Assembly: GCA_026417735.1 (NCBI GenBank)
Contig: JAOACR010000010.1
Span: forward strand, 1 to 64,000
Length of the DNA stretch: 64,000 nucleotides
Origin: Kiritimatiellia bacterium
Lineage (GTDB): Bacteria > Verrucomicrobiota > Kiritimatiellia > PWTM01
Direction of reading: 5' to 3'
Position numbers and translations under genes: made by a program. This document shows positions 25,539-34,862 of this stretch, piece after piece. Within the stretch, counting starts at the first letter, position 1; every line of letters begins with the position of its first letter. The notes beneath the pieces were generated by a model, which saw nothing but the letters and a program-made list of their open reading frames with translations, made no database searches and had not been told where the DNA came from.

Positions 25539-26402
25539 TTAGTACAGTCCGCCGATCGTGAGCTGCACGAACGGTGCCTCGTCCACATCCAGCGGCGTGC
25601 CGCCGTTGGTGAAGTCAATTTCGCGGGCGAACACCACCCCGCCGACCAGCGAGAGCCGCACGACGCGGGCGATGTCCCATTCGAGGCCCAGCCACGCGCG
25701 AGCCTCGCGGAACTGTACCCGCTCACGAGGGTCATCCGGCATGTCGTACTCCGGCCAGCGCCGGTACCATCCGCCCATCACAAACCGCAGTCCGTCCGGA
25801 TCGCCCACTGCAAATTTCGTCTCGGGATAGCCGAGCTCGAGCCGCAGATGGGGGCCCGGCCGCCAGACAAGACCCGCCTGCGGGTCCACCACCACGTCGA
25901 AGCCCGGATACGCCGTGGCGCCGAGCAGAATCGCCCATTCGGGCGAGGGCGCCTGCACCAGCGTCAGGCCCGCAGGGCATCCGAGCGCGCGCGCGCTCAG
26001 CCCGTCAAACGTCGTGTAGAGCCCCGGCGAGGCGTGCACGATCGAGCCAAATCCGCCCAGATACCGCTGCTGCCACGCCACTCGCAGATATCCTCGGTGC
26101 AACAGATAGAACGAAGTGCCCTCGCCATAGCCCTCCAGCGTCTGCACCGCCCAGTGGCCGCTCAGCAGCACGTCCGCGCCAAGGTCGTTTTCCCAGTACC
26201 ACAGATCGCCGCCGACCTCGAACTCGGCCACTCCCATTTCGCGGGCACCCCGCTCCGAGAGCGCCGCCCGCCCGACGTAGCCGGCGGAGCCCTGCACAAA
26301 CTGCGCCGGCGGCACGTCGAGCACCGGGCAAACCATCTCCGCCGCCCGACTGCTCGCGACCGCCGCGACGGCGCCGATAACCCACCACCATCCACCTCTC
26401 AC
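25539..26402 (-). CDS. Putative outer-membrane beta-barrel-like protein
   Basis: 287 aa. Signal peptide residues 1-21 (WWWVIGAVAAVASSRAAE). The mature chain has alternating hydrophobic and polar strands with many Gly, Tyr and Trp (GTSFYLLHRGYLRVAW, FVMGGWYRRWPEY) and ends in an aromatic residue (TIGGLY), as expected of a small outer-membrane barrel. I do not recognise the family. It is followed by the lipoprotein gene, so the two may form an envelope pair. It is divergent from the membrane fusion gene, with 135 bp between. Confidence 0.7.
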   Translation of the reverse strand: MRGGWWWVIGAVAAVASSRAAEMVCPVLDVPPAQFVQGSAGYVGRAALSERGAREMGVAEFEVGGDLWYWENDLGADVLLSGHWAVQTLEGYGEGTSFYLLHRGYLRVAWQQRYLGGFGSIVHASPGLYTTFDGLSARALGCPAGLTLVQAPSPEWAILLGATAYPGFDVVVDPQAGLVWRPGPHLRLELGYPETKFAVGDPDGLRFVMGGWYRRWPEYDMPDDPRERVQFREARAWLGLEWDIARVVRLSLVGGVVFAREIDFTNGGTPLDVDEAPFVQLTIGGLY

Positions 26403-26537
26403 GCTGCGACCTCCACACCCTGGCGACCGGAGAACTGCGCGCCGGGCGCGCGCATATTGTGCAGCCTCATTGCCGCCGTCAAGCCCGGCACCAGAAAACG
26501 CATTGCCCCGCCACCGCTCGAGCCTATGCTAGGCGCG

Positions 26538-29500
26538 ATGAACCCGTCCGATGCCGGCGAGCCGATCCGGCCGTTGCCCGCTGCCGCCGCCGCACTCGTG
26601 AGCGCGGCGGGAATGTGGGCGGTCGTCGCCCAGACGGTGCTGTTTCGCGCCTTTTTCGAAACGGTCGAGGGCAGCGAGTTCGGCGTTGCTGCATTCTTCG
26701 CCGCGTGGCTGATGTGGGTCGCGGTCGGCGCGGCGGCGGGCCGCGGGCTGGCGCGCCGGTCGCCGTCGTGGCCCGCGGTCGCGCTCGCCGCGCTCGCCCA
26801 GCTGCCCGCCACGGCGCTGCAGGTTCTCCTCACGCTCAACCTTCGCCCCCTGGCCGGTGTCTCGCCACACGAGCTGTTCCCGATCGTGCGGCTGCTGCCA
26901 CTGGCCTGGGTGGTCAATGCGCCGGTCAGCTTCGTCACCGGATTGGTGTTCACCGCCGCCTGCGGTGTCGCGCGGCTCGGGGGCGGACGCTCCGTCGCGC
27001 GCGTCTACCGGCTCGAGGCGCTCGGCGCGGCGGCCGGTGGCCTGGGCGCGACCCTTGCGCTGAGCGCCGGCTGGGCGGAGGAACGGCTGGCGCTCGCCGG
27101 GATGGCACTGCTGGCGGCAGCCGCCGCGTTCGCCAGCGGGCGCGGTGCGCGTTGCGCTGCGCCGGCGGCGCTGCCGCTGGCCGCGGCGCTCACGGTCGCG
27201 CTGAGGCTCGACCAACAGCTCACCGAGCGGCGCGACCGGTTCGTATGGTCGCGCCTGCTGCCGGTCTCCGCGTTCCGGGGACGCTTCGCCACCGGCCAGG
27301 CCACGTACCGGTTCGGTGAACGGGAGGGGGCGTGGATCGCGCAGTCCCGCGAGTCGATCGTCGAAACCGTCGGCGCCGGCGACCACGCCGCCGCAACCGC
27401 CGCGATCTACCTTTCCACCGTGCCGACCGCTCGCCGCGTGCTGGTGGCCGGTCCGGACACGTACGGGCTGGCGCTCGCGCTGCTGCGCCTGCCGAGCATC
27501 GAGCGCGTCGTCTGGGCGCCTCCCGATCCCGGTTTCGCGCGCGCGTGGCCCGCGCGTCTGCCACCGCACCTGCGGCCGGATCCCGCGCGGATGGTCGCGC
27601 TGGAGGGGGACCTACGCGCATGGCTGGCCGCGACGAAGGAAAGGTTCGACCTCATCGCGATCGAGGCGGGCCCGCCACTGACGCTCGCCGATCACCGGCT
27701 CCTGACCGCAGAGTTCCTCGCGCTGGTCCGCGCGCGGCTGACGGAGGGCGGCGTGGCGGGGCTGCGATTCCCCGGCGGTGCGGCCTACCTGGGGCCCGAG
27801 CTCTCGCGACTGGGCGCGGCGCTCGCAGCGACCGCCGAGGGAGTCTTCCGGCACGTACTCCTGCAGCCCGGCGATGAAAGCCGCTGGTTGATGACCGATC
27901 GGATCTCGGGTTTCGCCCCGCCGCTGCGGCTGGCGCGACTGTACGCGGCGATCCCGGGCGCGGAACGCCTTGCGCCGGCGGATGTCGTCACTGCGGCATT
28001 CCCGCCCGAGCGCGCGGAAGCACAGCTCGCCCGCTACGCGCAATGGCGACGACGCATCGGCGACGACGCGCTCAGGCTGAGCGACGCGCGGCCGGCGGCG
28101 CTGATTCCGGCGCTCGCGCTCGGGCTGCGGCAGGCGGGCCATCCGCGTGCGGCGGCGGTGTGGAGCAGGTCGGTGCGGCCGGCCGCGCTGGCGCTGATTG
28201 CCGCCATGCTGGCCGCCACCGCGCTGCGGCTGGCCGCCCGTCGCCGCGGGCGTGATGCCGCCGCGCCGGTGCCGCTGGGCGAAGCGGCGCTGATGATTGG
28301 GGCGACTGGCGCGGCGGGAATGACGGGCGCGCTCGCCGTGATGCTGGCCTGGCAGACGCACCACGGTAGCCTGTTCCTTCACGTCGGTGCGCTGTCGGCG
28401 CTCTATATGACCGGCGCGTGGGTGGGCGCGTCGGCGGGCGAGCGCATCTGGATGCGCGGCGGTCCAATGCCCTCTCGGCCGCCGCTGTGGCTGGTGCTCG
28501 CGCTGCATCTGGTCCTGCTCGCATCGCTCGGTCGTGCGGAGGGACGGCTGCCGCAGTCGGCGCTGGCCGCTGCCTCCGCTGCGCTCGGCGCACTCGGCGG
28601 CGCATACGTCCCCTTCGCCGCCCGCCGGCTCGCCGGCCGCCTGCCGGAAGTGTCCGCCGGTGCAATCCTCGAGCTGTTCGATCACCTCGGCGGGATGCTC
28701 GGCGCGCTCGTCTCGGGGCTGGTGGTGATCCCGGCGCTGGGGCTGGGCGGTTGGGCCGGGTGGGCCGCCGCGCTGCTCACCGCCGTGCTGCCCGCCTCGC
28801 TCCCCGCGCCACCTGTCCGCCGGCCAGTGGATGACACCGCCGACGTCGTCGCGCGGCGCATCGGTGCGGTCGCCGGCTGGTGGTTCCTCGTCGCGGCGGT
28901 GTTCACGCTCGCATGGCGCGCGGAACCGGGCGGCGACACCGGCGAGGCGCTGGCGGCCGCAGCCCGCGCGCTGCTGCCCGACCGCGAGCTGCGCCCCCAG
29001 ACGTGGAGCACTCCGGACGGCCGCCGCATCCGCGGTTACGTGGCCGGCCCCGCCAGCTCGCCCGAGGCGTGGTGCTTCTCCACCGCGGATGTCGCCGCGA
29101 CGGTGCCTGGCTACGCAGGCCCGATCGAACTGGCGGTCGCGCTCGATCGCGACGGCGCGATCCTCGGCGTGCGCGTGCTCCGGTCCCGCGAAACGCCGCG
29201 CTATTTCGAGCGGCTGCAGCACTGGTGGGGCGCGCTGCGCGGCTGGCGCATCGCGGATCCGGGCGCACCACCACCGGTGGACGCGGTCAGCGGCGCAACG
29301 GTCTCGTCCCGCGCGGTGCTCGACACGCTGCGCGAAGCGGGGCCCCGTTTCGCGGCGGCCGTACAGCTGCGCGGCGCGCACGAAACCGCCGCGAACCGCA
29401 CCGCCCGCATCCCCCACCAGACGCTCACGCTTGCGGCGTTCGCGCTTGGCGCGCTCGTGCTGCGCCGAGCGCCGGCGCGGCGGCATATCCGCATCCTCGC

Positions 29501-30458
29501 GCTCGCGGCGACGGCCGCGGTGCTGGGGCGCTGGCTGAACGTGCAGTTGTCGGTGGCCCACCTGCGGGTCTGGCTGGAGTGGCCCTGGCCGGCACCGGGC
29601 TGGAATCTCGCATGGGTGTTGCCGGTTGCGGTACCGCTGCTGGTCGCGCTCGTCGGCAACGTTTACTGCGGCTGGCTGTGCCCGTTCGGCGCAGTGCAAG
29701 AGCTGGCCGCGGCGCTGCGGCCCCGGCGCTGGCGACCGCCGCCGGCCGCCGCATGGCGGGAGGCGCGGTGGGTGAAATACGCGCTGCTCGGCCTGGCCGC
29801 GACGGCGATGCTGGCGGCGCCGACAGCGCGCCTCGAGGACCTCGACCCGCTCGCGCTCGCGTTTGCGCACGACCTGTCACGGCCTGCCGGCGCGGCGGTG
29901 CTGACGCTGATCGCGATCTCATGGTTCGTACCGCGGTTCTGGTGCCGCGCGCTCTGCCCCACCGGTGCGTGGCTTGCAGCGGTCGCCGCGCTGCGGCCGC
30001 TCGAGCGGTTCTGGCCCGCGGTTCGCCCCCGCGCCTGTGAGTTCGGCGTGCGGGCGCGCACGGATCTGGACTGTCTGGCCTGCGATCGCTGCCGCGACGA
30101 TGCCGCGGAGCTCGTCGCCGCCGCTCCCGTCTCGGTCTGGCGCCGCTGGCTGGGCGCAATGACCGCGATCGCGCTGATGGCGATCGGCGGGGCCGCGCGG
30201 CACCGCCCTGACACATGGACCGCTGCCACGGCGGCGCCGACGGCAGAGGCCGAACATCCCGCGCGCCGCGGTGGCACTGCGCTCGACGAGGACACGTTGC
30301 GCCGGATCCGCGAGCGTCAGCGCGCGGGGCATTTGTCCGACCGAGAAGCGATGTACTATTCCCGGCTGGGGCCGCCCGAAGGCTCCGACACAGCGTCACC
30401 GCCGCGGCCACGGTGGCGGGGCGGCCGTCCGGCCCCGGAGGAACCGACGCCACCATGA
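26538..30458 (+). CDS. Giant membrane fusion: spermidine-synthase-like module + FMN-binding (flavinylated) domain + NosR/NapH-type 4Fe-4S membrane module
   Basis: About 1,306 aa. Residues 1 to about 240 form six membrane helices. About 290-510 is a Rossmann domain like spermidine synthase, but the site that should read DxxDP is FDLIAIEAGPP, so aminopropyl transfer is doubtful. About 540-790 holds seven more helices. About 800-940 is an FMN-binding domain with the flavinylation motif DAVSGATVSS (Thr921 the attachment site). About 950-1160 is a polyferredoxin-type membrane module with CGWLCP (Cys1044, Cys1048) and CRALCP (Cys1136, Cys1140). Cys1179, 1182 and 1185 form a degenerate cytosolic ferredoxin site. 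It probably moves electrons across the membrane. ATG 26526 is an alternative start. It overlaps the next lipoprotein gene (ATGA). Confidence 0.8.
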   Translation: MNPSDAGEPIRPLPAAAAALVSAAGMWAVVAQTVLFRAFFETVEGSEFGVAAFFAAWLMWVAVGAAAGRGLARRSPSWPAVALAALAQLPATALQVLLTLNLRPLAGVSPHELFPIVRLLPLAWVVNAPVSFVTGLVFTAACGVARLGGGRSVARVYRLEALGAAAGGLGATLALSAGWAEERLALAGMALLAAAAAFASGRGARCAAPAALPLAAALTVALRLDQQLTERRDRFVWSRLLPVSAFRGRFATGQATYRFGEREGAWIAQSRESIVETVGAGDHAAATAAIYLSTVPTARRVLVAGPDTYGLALALLRLPSIERVVWAPPDPGFARAWPARLPPHLRPDPARMVALEGDLRAWLAATKERFDLIAIEAGPPLTLADHRLLTAEFLALVRARLTEGGVAGLRFPGGAAYLGPELSRLGAALAATAEGVFRHVLLQPGDESRWLMTDRISGFAPPLRLARLYAAIPGAERLAPADVVTAAFPPERAEAQLARYAQWRRRIGDDALRLSDARPAALIPALALGLRQAGHPRAAAVWSRSVRPAALALIAAMLAATALRLAARRRGRDAAAPVPLGEAALMIGATGAAGMTGALAVMLAWQTHHGSLFLHVGALSALYMTGAWVGASAGERIWMRGGPMPSRPPLWLVLALHLVLLASLGRAEGRLPQSALAAASAALGALGGAYVPFAARRLAGRLPEVSAGAILELFDHLGGMLGALVSGLVVIPALGLGGWAGWAAALLTAVLPASLPAPPVRRPVDDTADVVARRIGAVAGWWFLVAAVFTLAWRAEPGGDTGEALAAAARALLPDRELRPQTWSTPDGRRIRGYVAGPASSPEAWCFSTADVAATVPGYAGPIELAVALDRDGAILGVRVLRSRETPRYFERLQHWWGALRGWRIADPGAPPPVDAVSGATVSSRAVLDTLREAGPRFAAAVQLRGAHETAANRTARIPHQTLTLAAFALGALVLRRAPARRHIRILALAATAAVLGRWLNVQLSVAHLRVWLEWPWPAPGWNLAWVLPVAVPLLVALVGNVYCGWLCPFGAVQELAAALRPRRWRPPPAAAWREARWVKYALLGLAATAMLAAPTARLEDLDPLALAFAHDLSRPAGAAVLTLIAISWFVPRFWCRALCPTGAWLAAVAALRPLERFWPAVRPRACEFGVRARTDLDCLACDRCRDDAAELVAAAPVSVWRRWLGAMTAIALMAIGGAARHRPDTWTAATAAPTAEAEHPARRGGTALDEDTLRRIRERQRAGHLSDREAMYYSRLGPPEGSDTASPPRPRWRGGRPAPEEPTPP

Positions 30459-30802
30459 GACGACACGACTGGCTGGGCGCGATCCTTGTGATCGTTGCGG
30501 CTGGCGGCTGCGAGGCCGACGATGCCCCCCCGCTGCCCGACGGCGGTGCATACATTCGCGGCGTAATCACCGCCGTTGAGCGCGATCGCGTCAGGATTGA
30601 AGAGAATCCGCGCGAGCCTTCCGGCTCGCAGAAGGCGGTGCTGCGGGTCACCGCGCACACCGTGCTGCGCTGGCGCGGGAGCGGCGCACCGGCGACGCTC
30701 GCCGATCTGCGCCCGGGGCGAACGGTCCGCGCTTGGGTCACCGGCCCGGTTGCGGAGTCCTACCCCGTTCAGGGCACCGCCGCGAAGATCGAGATCGAGT
30801 AG
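30455..30802 (+). CDS. Small lipoprotein coupled to the flavin/iron-sulfur fusion protein
   Basis: 115 aa. The signal peptide ends in the lipobox VAAGGC (Cys19). The mature part (IRGVITAVERDRVRIEENP, then VLRVTAHTVLRW) looks like a small OB-type or DUF3221-like beta domain of unknown role. The ATG at 30455 overlaps the stop of the fusion gene by four bases, a strong hint that the products act together, perhaps as an envelope partner of the electron-transfer chain. Convergent with gltA. Confidence 0.72.
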   Translation: MRRHDWLGAILVIVAAGGCEADDAPPLPDGGAYIRGVITAVERDRVRIEENPREPSGSQKAVLRVTAHTVLRWRGSGAPATLADLRPGRTVRAWVTGPVAESYPVQGTAAKIEIE

Positions 30803-30812
30803 CGACGGCGGT

Positions 30813-32147
30813 TCAGGGGCGCTGATCCATCGGCACGAACGGGCGCGCCGTCTCGCCCGTGTACAGCTGGCGCGGACGTCCGATCTTCTGCGCGGGATCC
30901 CGGCGGTTCTCCATCCAGTGCGCGATCCAACCCGGCAGCCGGCCGATCGCGAACATCACGGTGAACATGTTCGTCGGGATGCCCATCGCGCGGTACGCGA
31001 TGCCGGTGTAGAAGTCTACGTTCGGGTAGAGGTGCCGCTCCTGGAAGTACGGATCCTGCAGTGCGCGCTCCTCCAGCTCCATCGCGACCTCCAGCACCGG
31101 ATCGTTGTGCATGCCGAGCCGCGCGAGCAGCTTCGTGCACGCGTCCTTCGCGATTCGCGCACGGGGATCGTACGTCTTGTAAATACGGTGACCGAACCCC
31201 ATCAGCCGGTGCTTCGGGTCGCCCTTCTTCGCGCGCTCGATCACCTTGTCCACGCGGCCGCGGTCCTCCCGCAGGATCCGCTCCAGCATTTCGATCACTG
31301 CCTGGTTCGCGCCGCCGTGGAGCGGCCCCCACAGCGCACAGATGCCTGCGGAGATCGAGGCGTACAGGCTGCTGCCCGCGCTGCCGACGATGCGCACCAC
31401 CGAGGTCGAGCAGTTCTGTTCGTGGTCCGCATGAAGGATCAGGAACAGATTCAGCGCCCGCACGACGACCGGATCCGGCCAGTAGTCGTTCACCGGCGAG
31501 GAGAACATCATGTTCAGAAAGTTCTCGCAGTAGCTCATCCGATGGCTCGGATAGACGAACGGCTCGCCGATCGACTTCTTGTAGGAAAACGCCGCGATCG
31601 TGCGCAGTTTCGACAGTAGCCGCGTCGCGGTGATGTCGAGCGGCTCGTCCGGGTCTTGCTGCTCGATCTCGGGATAGAACGAAGAGAGCGAGACGACCAT
31701 CGCGGAGAGGACCGCCATCGGATGCGCGTGTTCGGGGTAGTTCAGGAAGAATGCGCGCATGTCCTCGTGGATCATCGAGTGGCGGTTCATCAGGTCCGAG
31801 AACCGCTGCCACTCGCGGCGGTTCGGCAGCTTGCCGAGAATCAGCAGGTGCGCCACCTCGAGGAACACACAGTGCTCGGCGAGGTCCTCGATCGCGTAGC
31901 CGCGGTGCCGCAAAATGCCGCGCTCGCCGTCAATGTAGGTGATGTCGCTGGTGCAGGCGCCGGTGTTGACGAAGCCCGGATCCAGCGTGATCAGACCGGT
32001 GTCGCGCCGCAGCGTGGAGATGTCCACCGCGACCTCGCCCTCGGTGCCCCGGCGCACCGGATAGGTCCAGCTCCGCCCGCCCCACGTTAGCCGGACGTGA
32101 TCCTCGCTGGTGGACGGAGCACTGGTCGAGCGGCGGCGCGCACCCAT
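30813..32147 (-). CDS. gltA: Citrate synthase
   Basis: Condenses oxaloacetate with acetyl-CoA at entry to the TCA cycle; 444 aa. An N-terminal beta domain (VRLTWGGRSWTYPV) marks the Gram-negative-type enzyme. The catalytic set is His in HADHEQNCSTS, His in GPLHGGANQAV and Asp in NVDFYTGIAY; MGFGHRIYKTYDPRA binds CoA and oxaloacetate. It lies 16 bp downstream of rpmB in the same direction, an unusual pairing that suggests read-through from the rpmB promoter. Confidence 0.96.
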   Translation of the reverse strand: MGARRRSTSAPSTSEDHVRLTWGGRSWTYPVRRGTEGEVAVDISTLRRDTGLITLDPGFVNTGACTSDITYIDGERGILRHRGYAIEDLAEHCVFLEVAHLLILGKLPNRREWQRFSDLMNRHSMIHEDMRAFFLNYPEHAHPMAVLSAMVVSLSSFYPEIEQQDPDEPLDITATRLLSKLRTIAAFSYKKSIGEPFVYPSHRMSYCENFLNMMFSSPVNDYWPDPVVVRALNLFLILHADHEQNCSTSVVRIVGSAGSSLYASISAGICALWGPLHGGANQAVIEMLERILREDRGRVDKVIERAKKGDPKHRLMGFGHRIYKTYDPRARIAKDACTKLLARLGMHNDPVLEVAMELEERALQDPYFQERHLYPNVDFYTGIAYRAMGIPTNMFTVMFAIGRLPGWIAHWMENRRDPAQKIGRPRQLYTGETARPFVPMDQRP

Positions 32148-32163
32148 CCGGACCGCCCTCCGC

Positions 32164-32391
32164 TCAGACCGCCGCGGCGCCCACCCGCCGGAAACAGCTC
32201 ATGCACACCTTGCGGGTCACCCACGAGGTGCCCTCGCGAACACGCACCTTGCGTAGGTTCGGCAGAAAACGGCGACGCGTCACCGCGGTGGTGTGCATGC
32301 CGATGCCGCCCTTTTTCTTCGCCAGACCGTGCCGGACAATGCGATTGCCCGTCACCGGTTTCTTTCCGCACAGCTCGCAGACTCGTGCCAT
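32164..32391 (-). CDS. rpmB: 50S ribosomal protein L28 (zinc-ribbon form)
   Basis: 75 aa. It starts MARVCELCGKKPVTGN and ends with KVCMSCFRR. Cys5, Cys8, Cys63 and Cys66 make the four-Cys zinc ribbon, so this is the C+ paralogue type. The basic centre (GLAKKKGG) and RRFLPNLRKVRV are typical of L28. No rpmG lies nearby. A promoter is predicted just upstream. Confidence 0.95.
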   Translation of the reverse strand: MARVCELCGKKPVTGNRIVRHGLAKKKGGIGMHTTAVTRRRFLPNLRKVRVREGTSWVTRKVCMSCFRRVGAAAV

Positions 32392-32430
32392 GGCCGTCGC
32401 GCTCCTGCGTGACTTTCGAACAAGTCCGCC

Positions 32431-32459
32431 AGTCTACCCTCGCTCGGGAGAGCCGGCAA
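32431..32459 (-). promoter_or_regulatory. Putative sigma-70 promoter of rpmB-gltA
   Basis: On the minus strand: TTGCCG, 17-bp spacer, TAGACT, about 40 bp before the rpmB ATG. It lies between the ABC ATPase stop and rpmB. Selected by eye. Confidence 0.42.
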
Positions 32460-32473
32460 CCCCATCGCTCCGC

Positions 32474-33565
32474 TCAGCCGGGCAGCGCCACGAGGTCCTC
32501 CGGCGCCACTGCCAGCCACACCTCCATCATCTCCCCTTCCCGTGCACGCACGGTGGGACGCAGCTCCACGACTTCGAAAAGCACCGTCGCCTCTCCCCGG
32601 CCCACTTGCACTTCGTGGCGCACCGTCTCGCCCAGCCATACCGACCTCACCAGCCGCGCCGCGAACACGTTCGGCCCCTCCACCGCGACGCGGTCCGTCA
32701 GAAGGCGGCACGCTTCCGGTCGCACGCACAGCGTCACGACCCGCCCCTCCGCCGGATAGTTGACTCCACATGAGGCCAGCACCGTCCCCACCGGCGTTTC
32801 GACCCGCAGCGCCCCTCCGCTGCGGCCGACAATGCGACCCTCCAGAAAGTTCGCCGCACCAAGAAACCGGGCGACGAAACGGTTCGCGGGCCGCGCGTAT
32901 ACCTCCTCCGGCGTCCCGCACTGTTCCAGCCGGCCGTCCCGGAGCACGGCGAGCCGGTCGGCGATCGCAATCGCTTCCCGCTGATCGTGCGTGACGTACA
33001 GTGTGGTCAGTCCGGCCTCGCGACAGAGCCGGCGGATTTCGCCGCGCATCTCAAGGCGCAGTTGCGCATCCAGGTTCGAGAGCGGCTCGTCGAGCAGCAG
33101 GCACCGCGGCTCCGCCGCCAGCGCGCGCGCCAGCGCGACCCGCTGCTGCTGGCCGCCCGAGAGCTCCGCCGGTCGTGCGTCCGCCCGGTCGGCCAGCCGT
33201 ACCCGCTCCAACGCTTGCATGGCGCGACGCCGCACCTCCGCCGCAGACCGGCGCTGGACCCGCAGCGCAAACGCGACATTTTCGAACACGGTCATGTGCG
33301 GCCACAGCGCGTAGGACTGGAAGACCATCGCAGTACCGCGCAGGTGGGTCGGGCGGTCGGTGATATCCGCGCCGTCCAGTCGGATGCGACCCGCATCTGG
33401 GCGGCAGAGCCCGGCGACGCATCGCAGCAGCGTCGTTTTGCCGCAGCCGCTGGGCCCCAACAGAAAGAAGAGCTCCCCCGGCTCGATCTTCGCAGAGACT
33501 TCGTCGAGCGCCACGCGGCCGCCAAACCGTTTGGTCAGGCCCTCAATCGCCAGCGGAGCGGGCAT
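32474..33565 (-). CDS. ABC transporter ATP-binding protein (PotA/FbpC/MalK-like)
   Basis: 363-aa importer ATPase. Walker A GPSGCGKTT at residues 37-45, Q-loop VFQSYALWPH, signature LSGGQQQR from residue 135, Walker B LLLDEP (156-161), and H-loop His193. The C-terminal third (from about 240) is a TOBE regulatory domain as in polyamine, iron, sulfate and sugar importers. No permease or binding-protein gene is nearby, so the substrate is open; as with shared MsmK-type ATPases it may serve several importers. Confidence 0.9.
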   Translation of the reverse strand: MPAPLAIEGLTKRFGGRVALDEVSAKIEPGELFFLLGPSGCGKTTLLRCVAGLCRPDAGRIRLDGADITDRPTHLRGTAMVFQSYALWPHMTVFENVAFALRVQRRSAAEVRRRAMQALERVRLADRADARPAELSGGQQQRVALARALAAEPRCLLLDEPLSNLDAQLRLEMRGEIRRLCREAGLTTLYVTHDQREAIAIADRLAVLRDGRLEQCGTPEEVYARPANRFVARFLGAANFLEGRIVGRSGGALRVETPVGTVLASCGVNYPAEGRVVTLCVRPEACRLLTDRVAVEGPNVFAARLVRSVWLGETVRHEVQVGRGEATVLFEVVELRPTVRAREGEMMEVWLAVAPEDLVALPG

Positions 33566-33606
33566 CGGGGGTGGTTCCCGGCAAGCGCGCGGCCGACCTT
33601 TCGGAA

Positions 33607-33691
33607 TGGTGCTCGGGGGGGGATTCGAACCCCCACGCCTTGCGGCACATGCCCCTCAAACATGCGTGTCTGCCGATTCCACCACCCGAGC
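33607..33691 (-). tRNA. tRNA-Leu (anticodon GAG)
   Basis: 85 nt including an encoded CCA. Acceptor stem GCTCGGG/CCCGAGC with discriminator A, Leu-type D arm (GTGGAATCGGCAGAC), anticodon loop TTGAGGG, long variable arm (TGCCGCAAGGCGT) and T arm GGGGG-TTCGAAT-CCCCC. The class II structure and anticodon agree. Confidence 0.95.
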
Positions 33692-33767
33692 ACCGGGCTT
33701 CATGGACGCCGCAAATGAGCCTAGCCCAGCCGGCCGGCAGGCGCAAGGCGCGGCGGTGCGCCGGTGT

Positions 33768-34862
33768 TCACCTCGGCGCGGCTCCCTCCCTTGCCAGCTG
33801 GGCCAGCGCCGCGTCCGCCAGAACCAGGGCCGCCATCGCCTCAACAATCGGCACCGCCCGCGGGACCACACACGGGTCATGCCGACCCCCGGCCTCCAAC
33901 ACCGTCGGTTCGCCGTCGAAACGCGCGGTGGTCTGGGGCCGGCCGATCGTCGCGGGCGGTTTGAACGCGACCCGAAACACGATCGGTTCCCCGTTCGATA
34001 CCCCTCCCTGGACCCCTCCACTGCGGTTCGTCGCGGTGCCGAGCCGGCCGCCCTTCCAAACAAACAGGTCGTTGTGCTGCGAGCCCCGCAGCCGCGCGCC
34101 CTGAAAACCGGAGCCGATCTCGAACCCTTTCGTCGCCGGTATCGAGAGCATCGCCTGGGCGAGCCGCGCCTCCAGCTTCTCAAACACCGGCTCGCCCCAG
34201 CCGGCCGGAACCCCGCGGCACACACAACCGATAACACCACCCACCGAGTCCCCCTCCTCCCGCGCCGCGCGCACCGTCGCCGCCATCGCCTCCGCGGCCG
34301 CCGCATCGGGACAGCGCGTCGGATGCGCATCCACCTGCGCGCGACTGAGCGTCTCCACCGCCGGTTCCGGCGCGGCCACCTCGCCGATCGCAGCCACCCA
34401 GGCAACGATCTCGACATCAAACCGACGGCGCAGCCAGGTCTCCGCAACCGCGCCGGCGGCCACCCGGCCGATGGTTTCCCGCGCACTGGAGCGCCCGCCA
34501 CCGCTGGACGCATGAATGCCATACTTCGCCAGATACGTGAAATCAGCGTGGGATGGGCGCGGTGCCGCGCGCACCGCGGCATAATCGCCCGGCCGCATGT
34601 CGCGATTGGCAACCACCAGCGCGATCGGCGTGCCGAGCGTCAGACCATTCTCCACACCGGAGAGTATCGAAACCCGGTCCGGTTCATTCCGCGGCGTCGC
34701 GAGGTCGCTTTGGCCCGGCCGCCGCCGGTCGAGCTGCGGTTGGATGTCCGCCTCCGACAGCGGCAGCCGGGGAGGACAGCCGTCCACGACGCAGCCCACG
34801 CCGCCCCCGTGCGACTCGCCAAACGTCGTTACGCGAAACCAGGTGCCGAACGTGCTGGACAT
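33768..34862 (-). CDS. aroC: Chorismate synthase
   Basis: Last step of the shikimate pathway (EPSP to chorismate, needs reduced FMN); 364 aa. Signatures: the N-terminal [21 protein letters not shown], the loop [18 protein letters not shown], and the C-terminal [15 protein letters not shown]. The start ATG overlaps the stop of the thioredoxin-like gene by one base (TGATG), so the two are coupled. Confidence 0.96.
   Translation of the reverse strand: MSSTFGTWFRVTTFGESHGGGVGCVVDGCPPRLPLSEADIQPQLDRRRPGQSDLATPRNEPDRVSILSGVENGLTLGTPIALVVANRDMRPGDYAAVRAAPRPSHADFTYLAKYGIHASSGGGRSSARETIGRVAAGAVAETWLRRRFDVEIVAWVAAIGEVAAPEPAVETLSRAQVDAHPTRCPDAAAAEAMAATVRAAREEGDSVGGVIGCVCRGVPAGWGEPVFEKLEARLAQAMLSIPATKGFEIGSGFQGARLRGSQHNDLFVWKGGRLGTATNRSGGVQGGVSNGEPIVFRVAFKPPATIGRPQTTARFDGEPTVLEAGGRHDPCVVPRAVPIVEAMAALVLADAALAQLAREGAAPR

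Noticed and set aside
25848-26537. In-frame upstream extension of the fusion protein
   Set aside because: It lies opposite the envelope protein gene and reads as low-complexity Arg/Ala text; the hydrophobic domain starts after the ATG at 26538.
26538-28300. Active spermidine synthase
   Set aside because: The acidic catalytic DxxDP site is replaced (EAGPP) and the Gly-rich loop reads AGPDTYG, so polyamine synthesis is not supported.
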